A stretch of DNA of 40,643 nt from JAJFFW01 sp039187035 (GTDB lineage: Bacteria; Pseudomonadota; Alphaproteobacteria; Caulobacterales; Parvularculaceae). The stretch spans positions 1 to 40,643 of the forward strand of contig JBCCZS010000006.1 of NCBI GenBank assembly GCA_039187035.1. The letters run 5' to 3'. The translations under genes and the position numbers were made by a program. This document shows, in pieces, positions 8,358 through 17,138 of this stretch. The notes under the pieces were generated by a model, which was not told where the DNA came from, searched no databases, and saw nothing but the letters and a program-made list of their open reading frames with translations. Numbering within the stretch: position 1 is the stretch's first letter; every line of letters begins with the position of its first letter.

Positions 8358-8681
8358 ATGACGCATCGGGCTCGGACGATCGGTCTTGCGGCGCTGTTGA
8401 TGATGTGCGGGTGCGCCACGTCGCGCCCGGCGGGTTTGCAGGGCCTCGCCGCCGCCAACTCCTCATACGGCTCTTACCTCGCGGTTCGCGACTTTCGACT
8501 ATGGAGCGCGCCGTCCGTCGCGGCCGCGCCGCTCCGGCGCTATCAGCAAGGCGAATTTTTGGTGTTGAAGCTGCATCCGTTCGACGACGTTTGGCGAGAA
8601 GCGATCGATGAGGACGGCCGCGTCGGATATGTCTTCGGGAAGCCATTCGTTCGCGACCCCGCGACGCGATCCGCCGACTGA
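8358..8681 (+). CDS. Small SH3-like lipoprotein
   Basis: The 107-residue product starts with a basic n-region, a hydrophobic segment and 'LLMMCGCATS', a lipoprotein signal with Cys17 or Cys19 as the lipidated residue. Residues 40-98 look like a bacterial SH3 domain: 'LAVRDFRLWSAPSVAAAPL', 'YQQGEFLVL' and 'DGRVGYVFGKPF'. Such domains usually bind peptidoglycan peptides or partner proteins in the periplasm. A GGGAGG ribosome-binding site precedes the ATG. It follows the terminator at 8286-8321, so it probably begins a new unit with the lytic transglycosylase and OmpA-like genes downstream, a cell-wall context that fits the SH3 domain. Confidence 0.75.
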   Translation: MTHRARTIGLAALLMMCGCATSRPAGLQGLAAANSSYGSYLAVRDFRLWSAPSVAAAPLRRYQQGEFLVLKLHPFDDVWREAIDEDGRVGYVFGKPFVRDPATRSAD

Positions 8682-8818
8682 CGACGAATGGCTTATGCGC
8701 ACATGTGCGCTCGGCGAGACAGTCGCGCGCGACGGCCCCGTCTAGTGCTCCGATATTCACACCAGCGCCATGGGGGCCGGCGCGATCGGCGTTAGGCCGC
8801 AATTTTTGGAGAAGCGAT

Positions 8819-9985
8819 GTGACGACGTTGAGACCCTCTGTTTCCGCCCGGCCCGCGATTGCGGCCGGAGCCGGCCTCGCCGCCCTTTTGGTAGCGGCGA
8901 CCGCCGCGGAACAGGTCCGTGCTAGCCCGGATTTGCAAACGCTCGAACGCACCGCCGACGCCGGCGCGCGCAACGCCGCGGCCTCGAAAGAGCGCATTAA
9001 GCGCGAGCTAGTCGCTGCAGCCCTGCGTCATGGCGTGCCGCCGGAACTTGCGCTCGCGGTGGCGCGAGTCGAGTCCGGGCTGAAGCCTGACGCGCTGAGT
9101 TCCGCCGGCGCGCGCGGGGTCATGCAAATCATGCCCGCGACCGCGCGCGGGGAATTCGGCGTCCAAGCGGACGCGCTTTGGGATCCGCGCACGAATATCG
9201 ATCTCGGCGTCCGCTACCTCGCGAAACTATATGCGCAGTACGGGGAGCGATGGGACGCCGCCCTTTCGCACTACAACGGCGGATCGCTAAACGGAGATGA
9301 TCCGTTTACCGCGAAGCCGCATGCGCGCACTGCCGACTATGTCGACGCTGTCCTTGCGCATCAAGAACGCTACGAATGGGACGAGCGCGTTCTGCTAATG
9401 ATTGCGGACGCCCGGGTCGACGTGGCGCTGGAGGATGAGCTTGACGGCGACGTCGTCGCGACACGCGAGCCGATCGTTCTTACAGTGGCGGAACGCGCCG
9501 AACCGATAGAGCCGCCGGACGCGCCCGTCGCCGCGCCGTCAATCGCCGTCGACCAGGCGACGCTCGACGAAGCGGGCGATGCAGCCCCGGACGCTGAACC
9601 CGGCGGCGACCTCAATCCTGAGGGATCGTCGCCCGCTGCGCCGTTTCGTTGGTATACGGCCTGGCGCGCGCAGCAACTCGCGCTGAAAGATCGAGCACGC
9701 ATGACGCCTCAAGCCGGGCCCCGTGGCGTCGTCGGTCGCGACCCGGCGCGCCGCGCGCTTTTTGATCGATACGCCGCGCCGTCACGTTTCTGGCCCGAAC
9801 CTCGCAGCGCGGACGAGTTCGCCGCCATTGAGCGCGGTCGTTCGTTGTGCGATTGCGACGCGCCGCCGTCCGACGCCATGCGTCGGCGCTATGAGATCGT
9901 AAAGGGCCGATTCGACGAAAGCATGCGTCGTCGACAAGAGCGGAGCCGCCAGGCGGGCTATTGGAGGAGCGTCGACGGGCGATGA
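8819..9985 (+). CDS. Lytic transglycosylase with SLT domain
   Basis: I place the start at the GTG at 8819 because GGAGAAGC precedes it and the product then begins with a short n-region and a hydrophobic signal or anchor (residues 11-30); the frame is open upstream to 8705. The SLT (family 1-like) domain spans about 60-185: 'ALAVARVESGLKPDA' with catalytic Glu85, 'GARGVMQIMPATA', 'NIDLGVRYLAKLY' and 'ALSHYNGG'. It should cleave the MurNAc-GlcNAc bond of peptidoglycan to form 1,6-anhydroMurNAc. The C-terminal 200 residues are acidic, then Pro/Arg-rich, without a recognised domain. It overlaps the OmpA-like gene by ATGA, so the two are co-translated. Some relatives serve secretion systems or flagella, but no such genes are near. 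Confidence 0.88.
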   Translation: MTTLRPSVSARPAIAAGAGLAALLVAATAAEQVRASPDLQTLERTADAGARNAAASKERIKRELVAAALRHGVPPELALAVARVESGLKPDALSSAGARGVMQIMPATARGEFGVQADALWDPRTNIDLGVRYLAKLYAQYGERWDAALSHYNGGSLNGDDPFTAKPHARTADYVDAVLAHQERYEWDERVLLMIADARVDVALEDELDGDVVATREPIVLTVAERAEPIEPPDAPVAAPSIAVDQATLDEAGDAAPDAEPGGDLNPEGSSPAAPFRWYTAWRAQQLALKDRARMTPQAGPRGVVGRDPARRALFDRYAAPSRFWPEPRSADEFAAIERGRSLCDCDAPPSDAMRRRYEIVKGRFDESMRRRQERSRQAGYWRSVDGR

Positions 9986-10554
9986 AGCAAGACCGCAAAA
10001 GAGTCACGGTCGACCGTAGACGGATCGCCTCGAGTGTCGCGGCCGTCTTGGCGTCGCTGACGGCTTACGGGGCCGCGTTGGCGCAAGTCGGCGCCGACGC
10101 GGAACGCCATGGCGTCGTCGATCGAGAAGCGCTCGTCTCGGCGTTGCGTCCCATAACCGGCGAAACCGCCGGCGCCGTCGATCTCGACATTGGGTTCGAA
10201 CTCGATAGCGCGGTATTGACGCCGCGGGCGAAGCGGCAACTCGCGGAACTCGCGTCCGCCATGCGGAGTGACGCTTTAGCGTCTGCGACGTACGAGATTA
10301 ACGGGCATACCGACGTGACCGGCCCGGAGGCCTACAATCTGCGGCTTTCTCAGCGTCGCGCGCAAGCGGTGCGTCGTCACCTCATCGACCGCGAGGGGAT
10401 CGACGCGGCGAGTTTGACTGCGCAAGGGTTTGGCGAAAGTCGGCTCAAGAACGTGCTGTCGCCGGCGAGCCGGGAGAACCGTCGCGTCGAGATCGTAAAC
10501 CGAGGTCTGGTCGACGTCGACGACGACGGATCTTACGTTCCGATTACGAATTAA
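9982..10554 (+). CDS. OmpA-like peptidoglycan-binding protein
   Basis: The ATG at 9982 overlaps the previous stop (ATGA) with GGAGGAGC upstream. A signal peptide (residues 1-35, ending 'GAALAQ') leads to a 155-residue mature protein made almost only of an OmpA C-terminal domain: 'LDIGFELDSAVLTPRAKRQL', 'YEINGHTDVTG' (Asp111), 'YNLRLSQRRAQAVRRHL', 'GFGES' and 'NRRVEIVNRG'. The Asp and Arg that bind diaminopimelate in this family are present, so it should hold peptidoglycan non-covalently. There is no beta-barrel and no lipobox, so it is a soluble periplasmic version. It probably works with the transglycosylase translated just before it. Confidence 0.88.
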   Translation: MKQDRKRVTVDRRRIASSVAAVLASLTAYGAALAQVGADAERHGVVDREALVSALRPITGETAGAVDLDIGFELDSAVLTPRAKRQLAELASAMRSDALASATYEINGHTDVTGPEAYNLRLSQRRAQAVRRHLIDREGIDAASLTAQGFGESRLKNVLSPASRENRRVEIVNRGLVDVDDDGSYVPITN

Positions 10555-11114
10555 GGCGCCGCACCGTGCGCATCCCGGGCGCGACCCGCGCGGCCGGAAC
10601 GCGGCGTCGACGTCCGGGGGTGATCGACGGCCGGCACGTTCATATAAGCGAACGCGGAGCGCCGTTCGGGTTTGCCGCCAGGTAGAAAACCGCAGGGTGC
10701 AAACGACGTATGGCTACGGATACGGAAGGCCGTTCGCGCCGCCAGCGTCCGAGATCGTAACACCGGTCAGCGCCGCTAAACGGTGCGCCTGGCCACGTCG
10801 CCGCTTACGTCAACGCTAACGCCGTTGCGCCAGGCAACTGACGACGCTGTCGGAGACGAGAGCGTCGGGGTTTCGTATCGACTCATTCCGGCGCTCTGGA
10901 TTCTATGTTTTTGAGCGCCTGAGCCGATCTTTACCCGATCCAATGCTATCATCCGGCGTTCTGGGGCTCAAGAACTCGTCGTCAAATGCGATAGGCAAAA
11001 CCGAACGGCTTCACCACCAATCCGAAGCATTATGCCGAGAGGGCGGACGCTGAGCGCGCTGGTCGACGCCAAGCAATCCCTGCTATCGACGCCGACGGTT
11101 CAACGCAAAAATAG
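10555..11114. other. Intergenic region between convergent OmpA-like and acnB genes
   Basis: These 560 bp lie between two convergent genes. No coding frame here looks real. Several inverted repeats occur: CGACGCT/AGCGTCG (10842-10848 and 10861-10867), GGCGCTC/GAGCGCC (10890-10896 and 10913-10919) and GCCTGGC/GCCAGGC (10787-10793 and 10829-10835). None has a clear T-tract, so none is called as a terminator. Confidence 0.4.
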
Positions 11115-13910
11115 CTATAACTGCGGCGGCGCATACTTCGTTAGATTTATTCCGTCTACCGCCATAATATACTCTTCCATGCTCGGCATTCTACCGAGTA
11201 TCGTGGAGAGGACGACCACGGGGGTCGACGCCAACAACGATTCGCCCTTCTTCTCATCGGAATCCGCGACGACCCGCCCCTGGAACAAACGCGTCGACGT
11301 CGCCAACACGGTGTCGCCTTTCGCCGCTTTTTCCTGATTGCCCATACACAGATTGCAACCGGGTCGTTCGAGATAAAGGATTTTCTCATACTCCGTGCGG
11401 GCTACATTTTTCGGGTTCTCATCATCAAAGACGAAGCCGGAGTACTTTTCCAAAATGTCCCAGTCGCCTTCATCTTTCAGCTCGTCGACGATATTGTACG
11501 TAGGCGGCGCAACGACCAGCGGCGCCTGAAACGTTACGGACCCTGCCTGGGCCTCGATATTCTTCAGCATTTGGGCGATGATCTTGATGTCGCCCTTGTG
11601 GACCATACACGATCCGACGAACCCGAGATCGACACGTTTTTCGCCGCCGTAAAACGATATGGGGCGAATGGTGTCGTGGGTGTACCGCCTGGACACGTCC
11701 TCGTTCTCTACGTCCGGGTCCGCGATCATCGGTTCATTGATTTCGTCAAGATCCACGACGAATTCGGCGAAATACTTCGCGTTGTCGTCCGGACGAAGCG
11801 GCGGTCTCTCGCCGGAACGAATCTCGGCGATACGCTTGTCCGCTTTATCGATGAGGCCGTTCAGAACCCCTTGGGCGTTGTCCATGCCTTTATCGATCAT
11901 GATCTGTATACGACTTTTGGCGATTTCGAGGGATTCGATCAGCGTGTCGGGTTCGGAAATGCAGATCGACGCCTTGGCCTTCATTTCCGCCGTCCAATCG
12001 GTGAACGTAAACGCCTGGTCCGAGAGAAGCGTTCCGATGTGAACCTCGATAATCCGCCCTTGGAACACGTTGTCGCCGTCAAATTCGTCGAGCATTTGCG
12101 CCTGGGTCGCATGGACGACGTCGCGGAAGTCCATGTGCTCCCTTAAGGACCCTTTGAAGGTGACCTTCACGGATTCCGGTATGGGCATCGTCGCTTCGCC
12201 CGTCGCCAGCGCAAGCGCGACCGTGCCGGAATCGGCGCCGAACGCGACGCCTTTCGACATTCTGGTGTGGGAGTCGCCGCCGATGATGAGGTCCCAATCA
12301 TCCACCGTCATGTCGTTCAAGACCTTATGGATGACGTCGGTCATCGCATGGTACCGGTCTTCCGGGTCGCGCGCGGTTATCAGCCCGAATTTGTTCATGA
12401 AGCGCATCAATTTCGGCGTGTTGTTTTGCGCTTTGAGGTCCCATACGGATGCGGTGTGGCATCCTGACTGATAAGATCCGTCAACAGATGGAGAAATGAC
12501 GGTCGCCGCCATCATTTCGAGCTCTTGCGACGTCATTAATCCCGTCGTATCTTGCGACCCGACGATATTCACTTTGACCCGAACGTCGGACCCCGCATGC
12601 AAAACCGCGCCGGGCGTCACGCCGACGGCGTTCCGGTTAAAGATCTTCTCGACCGCGGTAAGCCCCTGCTCCTCGTGCGCGATCTCTTTTGACGGCGCAA
12701 ACACGTCCGGCACGTCGACGCCCAAAATGCGCGACGCCGTCGTCTGCAGCTTCTTGCCGAAAACGATGGCGTACGAGCCGCCCGCTTTCATGAATTCCAT
12801 TTTCTGCGGGGTCAGCGCAGAAGAAATATCAACGAGCTCTCGTTCGCCGGTTTCGTCGTAAAGCTTCTTGGTCTTTGTATTGATGGTTAAGACCGTACCC
12901 GTATCAACGGCGTAGCGTTCTTCCATAATCGGTTCATCGTCATCGCCCAAAATCGGCGCGCCGTTATGGTTGAGCTTCTTCGCCCAATTCTGCAGATCCA
13001 CGCCGACGCCGCCGGTGACGCCGACGGTCGTCAGAAAGATCGGAGAAATGCCGAACGTGCCGCCGACGACCGGCGCGATATTGATGAACGGGACGTAACG
13101 ACTGGCTTGCTTGCCGGTCCACAACGCCACATTGTTGACGCCGGACATCCGCGACGAGCCGACGCCCATCGTGCCTTTCTCGGCAACCAACATCACGCGT
13201 TTATCCGGGTGTTGATCAATTAAAGCTTTTAACGCGCTCTGCTTCTCGGCGTCATGCTCAAACAGACACTTTCCGTGCAGCTCGCGATCCGATCTTGAAT
13301 GGGCGTCTTTACCGGGAGAGAGCAAGTCGGTGGACACGTCGCCGACAGCGACGACGAACGTCACGACTTTGATTTCTTCTTCAACGTCGGCGAGCTTCGT
13401 AAAAAATTCCGCCTGCGAATAGCTTTTTAGGATTTCAGTTGCGAGCTCATGGCCCTGTGCATGCGCGCGCTCAAGCCTCTCGGTATCCGCCTCATAAAGA
13501 AAGACCTGAGTTTTGAGAACGTCCGCCGCCGATCGGGCGATCTCTTTATCTTCACCGAACAAGAGGTCCAGCAGCACCCTGATTGAAGGGCCTCCTTTCA
13601 TATGCGACAGTAATTCGAATGCGAAATCAGGCTGAATTTCGTCAACCTTAACCTGGCCGAGGATTAAGTCTTTCAGAAACGCCGCCTTTACATCGGCGGC
13701 GCTCGTCGTCCCGGGCAACGTATTGTAAATGAAAAATTTGAGCGAATCGGCGCGATGCTCGTGGCGTTCGTCCACGATTTGGGCGATGAGCGCTTTGACG
13801 AGCGCGCCATCGTCAATTGGCTTGGGTTGTAGCCCTTCCTTTTCACGCGTTTCGATGTCGCGTAAGTAATCGGTGTATAGATTCGTCTTCATCTCAAAAT
13901 TCTGATCCAT
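11115..13910 (-). CDS. acnB: Aconitate hydratase B (long, Bacteroidota-type form)
   Basis: This 931-residue protein is AcnB, which interconverts citrate and isocitrate and in many bacteria also hydrates 2-methyl-cis-aconitate. Seen: the N-terminal HEAT-like domain, 'SRSDRELHGKC', 'GTMGVGSSRMSGVNN', 'GGDSHTRMSKGVAFGADSG', 'GFVGSCMVHKGD' and 'LERPGCNLCMGNQ', the last two supplying the three [4Fe-4S] cysteines (Cys852 and Cys855 in the second). E. coli AcnB is about 865 residues; the extra length and wording match the form I know from Bacteroidota. GC content falls to about 47-60% across most of the gene, against about 65% or more in the zinc and cyanophycin regions, which fits transfer. Start: ATG at 13910, directly behind a perfect hairpin; the ATG seven codons in ('MKTNLYTDYL') aligns better with relatives. 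Confidence 0.95.
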   Translation of the reverse strand: MDQNFEMKTNLYTDYLRDIETREKEGLQPKPIDDGALVKALIAQIVDERHEHRADSLKFFIYNTLPGTTSAADVKAAFLKDLILGQVKVDEIQPDFAFELLSHMKGGPSIRVLLDLLFGEDKEIARSAADVLKTQVFLYEADTERLERAHAQGHELATEILKSYSQAEFFTKLADVEEEIKVVTFVVAVGDVSTDLLSPGKDAHSRSDRELHGKCLFEHDAEKQSALKALIDQHPDKRVMLVAEKGTMGVGSSRMSGVNNVALWTGKQASRYVPFINIAPVVGGTFGISPIFLTTVGVTGGVGVDLQNWAKKLNHNGAPILGDDDEPIMEERYAVDTGTVLTINTKTKKLYDETGERELVDISSALTPQKMEFMKAGGSYAIVFGKKLQTTASRILGVDVPDVFAPSKEIAHEEQGLTAVEKIFNRNAVGVTPGAVLHAGSDVRVKVNIVGSQDTTGLMTSQELEMMAATVISPSVDGSYQSGCHTASVWDLKAQNNTPKLMRFMNKFGLITARDPEDRYHAMTDVIHKVLNDMTVDDWDLIIGGDSHTRMSKGVAFGADSGTVALALATGEATMPIPESVKVTFKGSLREHMDFRDVVHATQAQMLDEFDGDNVFQGRIIEVHIGTLLSDQAFTFTDWTAEMKAKASICISEPDTLIESLEIAKSRIQIMIDKGMDNAQGVLNGLIDKADKRIAEIRSGERPPLRPDDNAKYFAEFVVDLDEINEPMIADPDVENEDVSRRYTHDTIRPISFYGGEKRVDLGFVGSCMVHKGDIKIIAQMLKNIEAQAGSVTFQAPLVVAPPTYNIVDELKDEGDWDILEKYSGFVFDDENPKNVARTEYEKILYLERPGCNLCMGNQEKAAKGDTVLATSTRLFQGRVVADSDEKKGESLLASTPVVVLSTILGRMPSMEEYIMAVDGINLTKYAPPQL

Positions 13911-13927
13911 GGCGAAGCGCCTTCGCC
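13911..13927 (-). promoter_or_regulatory. Perfect hairpin abutting the acnB start codon
   Basis: GGCGAAG-CGC-CTTCGCC is a perfect 7-bp stem with a 3-nt loop, ending one base before the ATG at 13910. On the acnB message the only purine-rich ribosome-binding candidate (GAAGG) lies inside the stem. It could limit initiation at this ATG, or mark the true start as the next in-frame ATG. Confidence 0.55.
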
Positions 13928-14554
13928 GTCGCTACTTTTAAACGCCGCCGCTGCGCCCCGGCGCATGCGCTGCGTCTTGAGTGTACACGGATGCAGCGCG
14001 GATGAAAATTCCTCTTGTCGGGCCGTCGGGTCGGCTGCGACGGCCTCCTTCGAGGGACCTATTGTCCGGCTGGGGGAAGCCGTGCCGGCCCGGTGTCTTA
14101 ACGAAAACCCAACGTCCGGCGGGCGCATATTCGTTGGACTGTCCCGATCCGACCGACGGCAATGCGCTCTTCGTTGCGGTCTTACAGCGGCGGGAGACGG
14201 CGCGAGGCTGTCGTTTGAAACGCGATGCGCCGGCTATTCTTTGAACTGAAGAAGGCGCCTTCGGCGGGCCCGGCGGCTCCCGTTCACGCTGGCCGGCAAT
14301 GATGACCGGGTGTTCGACCGGTGCTTCTTGGGTCTCCGGCGCGGCGCGTCTTCATGCGCGCCATCGACAAAACGCGGCGACGGCCACCCTTCGCCGCGAT
14401 GGAGAAGGACCGTCTCTTGCGCTGCGATTGTTTTTAGGAACTTCGCCTTTAGCAAATGGCGCCACGTAAGCCGCCGGCTACACCTCAAGGTGATCGCCCG
14501 ATGCTCTCGCGCCGAAACGCGGTTGTGTACGCCGACGCAAGTCTGCGACGTATT
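13928..14554. other. Intergenic region upstream of acnB
   Basis: About 630 bp lie between the M24 peptidase stop and the acnB leader, with both genes on the minus strand. The region should hold the acnB promoter; a TTTAAA element lies near 13936-13941 but without a convincing -35 box. A perfect 12-bp palindrome, GAAGGCGCCTTC, is at 14251-14262. Open frames here are Arg/Pro/Ser-rich with no ribosome-binding sites, so I call no gene. No terminator for the M24 gene was recognised. Confidence 0.4.
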
Positions 14555-15907
14555 TTAACGAACGACGTGCCACGTCGTTTGTCGTCCGGCGAGGTAGTCG
14601 ACCGTCTCTCCGTCGAAGCACGCGCTTTGTTCGAGCTTCATTTGAATGGCGTGGTCGTCCCATTCGGGAACGCGGGTTTTGATGTTGCCTTCGATCGCAA
14701 AGCACGTGTCGGGGTGCAACGGCCAATCGCCCCGTACCGGCGTGTCCCCTTGGTTGTCCCACATGCCGATCGTCGGGCCCGGGGCGTGCCCGACGACGCC
14801 GATCGGATGCGTATAGATGCTGCAGTCAATTCCTTCGTCCCGGCATTTGGCCCGCGCCTTTGCGAGTATCTGGTTGCCCGTCAGCCCGGCGTCGAAAGAG
14901 GACGTCAGGAGGTCCTGCCAGCGGTTGCCGGTTTTGAGCGCGGCTTTCAAACCCGCTGGGGCGTCCGGCTCGCCCGGGCGGGCGACGTAGGCCATCTCTT
15001 GGGTGTCCGTACAGACTTTGAGATAGCAAATGCCGACATCCGTATGGAGAACGTCGCCGTGTCGGATGACGCCGCCTTCCTCCCCGCAAAAGGCTTGGTC
15101 CGCGTCGCAGGCGAGGCTGGGGCGCTGAATGTTGACGTACGGCATAAACCAGGCGTCGAGGTTCAAGTCTTCAAAGCGCTGGCGGATATGCCAAGCGACG
15201 TCGTCCGTCTTCGTAACGCCGGGCGTTATGACGTTGCTGGAAAACGCCTCGCTGATGACGGCGCGCGCGATGCCGACCGCGTGGCTGTAGATTTCTTTCT
15301 CGCGCGCCGTGCGCGTCTCCGCCCACCGCACCACGAGCGCCTCGGCCGACGTGAGCCGTTGAACGAGTTCAGGCGTCAGAACGGACACGAGCCGTTCGCG
15401 AAGACTGTGGGTCAAGCCGTCGGCGATCGGCCAGTCGCGCGATATGTTGACGCCGATCTTGTCGGGGTTCTTTTCCGCGATCAGTCGTCCGAGGGCCGAC
15501 CATTGCGCGTCAAGCGCGCCGCCTTCCCAGCCGACGTCATAGGGGCCCCCGAGCGGATAGCGGCTGACCGTGAGCATCTCCAGCGCGTCGCCCTCGCGAT
15601 GAAACATCAGCATGGTCGTGCGACGCGCGGCGAAGGTCGGTTGCGGGACAAGCGTTAAGTAGACGGGGTCTTCGGCGTACTCCCGGTTGATTACGAGCCA
15701 CATGTCGATGCCGGCTTCGTCCATCAGCCTTGGCAAGAGGGTCTTTAGCCGATCATCTAGAATTTCGTTTTCCGCCGCCGCCCGCGCCCGGTGGTCCAGA
15801 ACCGCCCGTTCGCCCGTGACGACGCGGCCTTGGTCCCAAGGGGTCGCCCAGGCGGTCTGCGTCGCCGCCGCCGTCATGAGCGCTGCTAATACGGACTTCC
15901 AGTTCAT
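14555..15907 (-). CDS. Exported M24-family metallopeptidase (Xaa-Pro peptidase-like)
   Basis: The 450-residue protein has a signal peptide (residues 1-21, ending 'TAWA'). Residues 45-200 match a creatinase N-terminal-like domain and 205-450 a pita-bread M24 domain. All five metal-ligand positions can be placed: 'LHTDVGICYL' (Asp290), 'CTDTQEMAYV' (Asp301), 'GHAPGP' (His374), 'CFAIEGNI' (Glu406) and 'MKLEQ' (Glu426), so a two-metal peptidase is expected. The motif wording differs from cytosolic aminopeptidase P and fits the secreted subgroup whose substrate is not well defined. It and the exported M3 peptidase at 17139-19343 both suggest use of peptides in the periplasm. A G6 run serves as ribosome-binding site. 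Confidence 0.88.
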   Translation of the reverse strand: MNWKSVLAALMTAAATQTAWATPWDQGRVVTGERAVLDHRARAAAENEILDDRLKTLLPRLMDEAGIDMWLVINREYAEDPVYLTLVPQPTFAARRTTMLMFHREGDALEMLTVSRYPLGGPYDVGWEGGALDAQWSALGRLIAEKNPDKIGVNISRDWPIADGLTHSLRERLVSVLTPELVQRLTSAEALVVRWAETRTAREKEIYSHAVGIARAVISEAFSSNVITPGVTKTDDVAWHIRQRFEDLNLDAWFMPYVNIQRPSLACDADQAFCGEEGGVIRHGDVLHTDVGICYLKVCTDTQEMAYVARPGEPDAPAGLKAALKTGNRWQDLLTSSFDAGLTGNQILAKARAKCRDEGIDCSIYTHPIGVVGHAPGPTIGMWDNQGDTPVRGDWPLHPDTCFAIEGNIKTRVPEWDDHAIQMKLEQSACFDGETVDYLAGRQTTWHVVR

Positions 15908-16307
15908 GATTAGCCCCCCAACCGGTCGGCGCTAGACGCGATAGCGTCCGCTTGCGGAATGCTCGCTTTGTCGCCGTATCGTTACGGTAAAGGCCGTAGA
16001 CGGCGTGTCAATCTCGCCCAGGCGGTTTGGCGCGTGAAATCGGTAGACGGATAAATAGAGCGGCTTGTCGTCGTCGCGGCGTCGGCTCCCGGCCGTGTCC
16101 TTCTTTGCAGGCGTTGCGGAAAACGTCCGGGCGTTTACGTGCCGTCTACCGTCAAATCCGCCCGATCCTGCACCGGCGTTCTTAGGGAGGAATGCGGCGT
16201 CGGCTAAATCCGCCGCTCCTGGCGACGGCGCTATTCAGCCCGAGACGGTCGGGCTGCCTTGCGCACATCTGCCGGCCCCCCTCGACAAAACCGGCCTTTC
16301 GGCTTTG
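15908..16307. other. Intergenic region between M24 peptidase and HupE-like gene
   Basis: This 400-bp divergent region holds the promoters of both flanking genes. Seen: a perfect 8-bp hairpin CAGCCCGA-gacgg-TCGGGCTG (16236-16256), about 50 bp before the HupE-like start, and a small dyad CCGTA-tcgt-TACGG (15974-15987). I looked for the conserved box of a cobalamin riboswitch and did not find it. No gene is called. Confidence 0.45.
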
Positions 16308-17123
16308 ATGGTTTCTATGCGCAGCTTGCGTCTCCATATCCCGACGTCCGCCGCCCTGATCGCGCTGTTTTTTGTGATCGTGACGGCGGGGCTCGCGTCA
16401 ACGGCCGCCGTCGCGCACCCGGAGGACGATTTCTGCGAGGCGGGGGGCGGCGTCGACCCGCAATTGTGCCGCCAACTCGCCGCGGCGAACAGCAGCGACG
16501 GCCCGGCGTCGAACCCGCTGATCGGCGCGGACGGCGAAGCGCTGTCCCCGCTGGAGACGGCCCTGCGATATATGACGATCGGCATACGCCATATTCTGCC
16601 GGGGGGCGCCGATCATATTTTGTTCGTGCTTGCGCTTTTTTTGGCGTCGGACCGGATCCGGAGCCTCGTCATCCAGATATCGGCGTTCACCGTCGCCCAC
16701 ACGGCGACGTTGGGCCTTGCGGCCGCCGGCGTCGTGGAACCGCCGGCGTCCGTCGTCGAACCGCTTATCGCGCTCTCGATCGCGTTCGTTGCGGCCGAAA
16801 ACCTCCTGATGCGCGATATCGCGGCGTGGCGACCCGCCGTCGTTTTCGGCTTCGGCCTCTTCCACGGGCTCGGCTTCGCCGGGTTCGTGCGCGAGGTCGG
16901 GTTGCCGGCTGGGCAATTTTGGTCGTCCCTCGTCGGCTTTAACGTCGGCGTGGAAGTCGGCCAATTGGCCGTCGTCGCCCTCGCTTTGCTGCTCCGCCGG
17001 CCGGCAACGCTCTTGCTGAACCGCTTCGGCTTGTCCTACCGCGCCGCCGTCGTGGCGCCCGCCTCGTTGGCGATCGCCGCGATCGGCTTGTGGTGGGCGG
17101 TGACGCGCGCTTTGGGCCTTTAA
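16308..17123 (+). CDS. HupE/UreJ-type membrane protein, possible metal permease
   Basis: I start at the ATG at 16308; an ATG at 16317 is equally possible, and neither has a clear ribosome-binding site. The 271-residue product has a hydrophobic signal or anchor (about 12-33, ending 'AAVAHPED'), a short extracytoplasmic Cys/Asp segment, then about six membrane segments. The motif 'IGIRHILPGGADHILFVLAL' with the later 'FTVAHTATLGLA' and 'GFGLFHGLGFAGFVRE' is the signature of the HupE/UreJ_2 group. Relatives are thought to carry nickel or cobalt. Its position about 2.5 kb from a zinc island makes zinc or another divalent metal possible. It converges on the M3 gene with a 15-bp gap. Confidence 0.82.
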   Translation: MVSMRSLRLHIPTSAALIALFFVIVTAGLASTAAVAHPEDDFCEAGGGVDPQLCRQLAAANSSDGPASNPLIGADGEALSPLETALRYMTIGIRHILPGGADHILFVLALFLASDRIRSLVIQISAFTVAHTATLGLAAAGVVEPPASVVEPLIALSIAFVAAENLLMRDIAAWRPAVVFGFGLFHGLGFAGFVREVGLPAGQFWSSLVGFNVGVEVGQLAVVALALLLRRPATLLLNRFGLSYRAAVVAPASLAIAAIGLWWAVTRALGL

Positions 17124-17138
17124 GAGGGCTCCGCGCGG

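Noticed and set aside
10551..10763. A 70-codon minus-strand frame after the OmpA-like gene
   Set aside because: Arg/Ser/Pro-rich, no ribosome-binding site, no recognisable domain.
10842..10919. Hairpins as terminators between OmpA-like and acnB genes
   Set aside because: Stems are only 7 bp with long loops and no T-tract follows on either strand.
13965..14488. Small frames on both strands upstream of acnB
   Set aside because: Low-complexity, no start signals, no family resemblance.
14456..15658. A 400-codon plus-strand frame opposite the M24 peptidase
   Set aside because: The minus strand carries a signal peptide and all five M24 metal ligands; the plus frame is its shadow.
15908..16307. 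Cobalamin riboswitch before the HupE-like gene
   Set aside because: The conserved B12-box pattern is not present; only a simple hairpin is.
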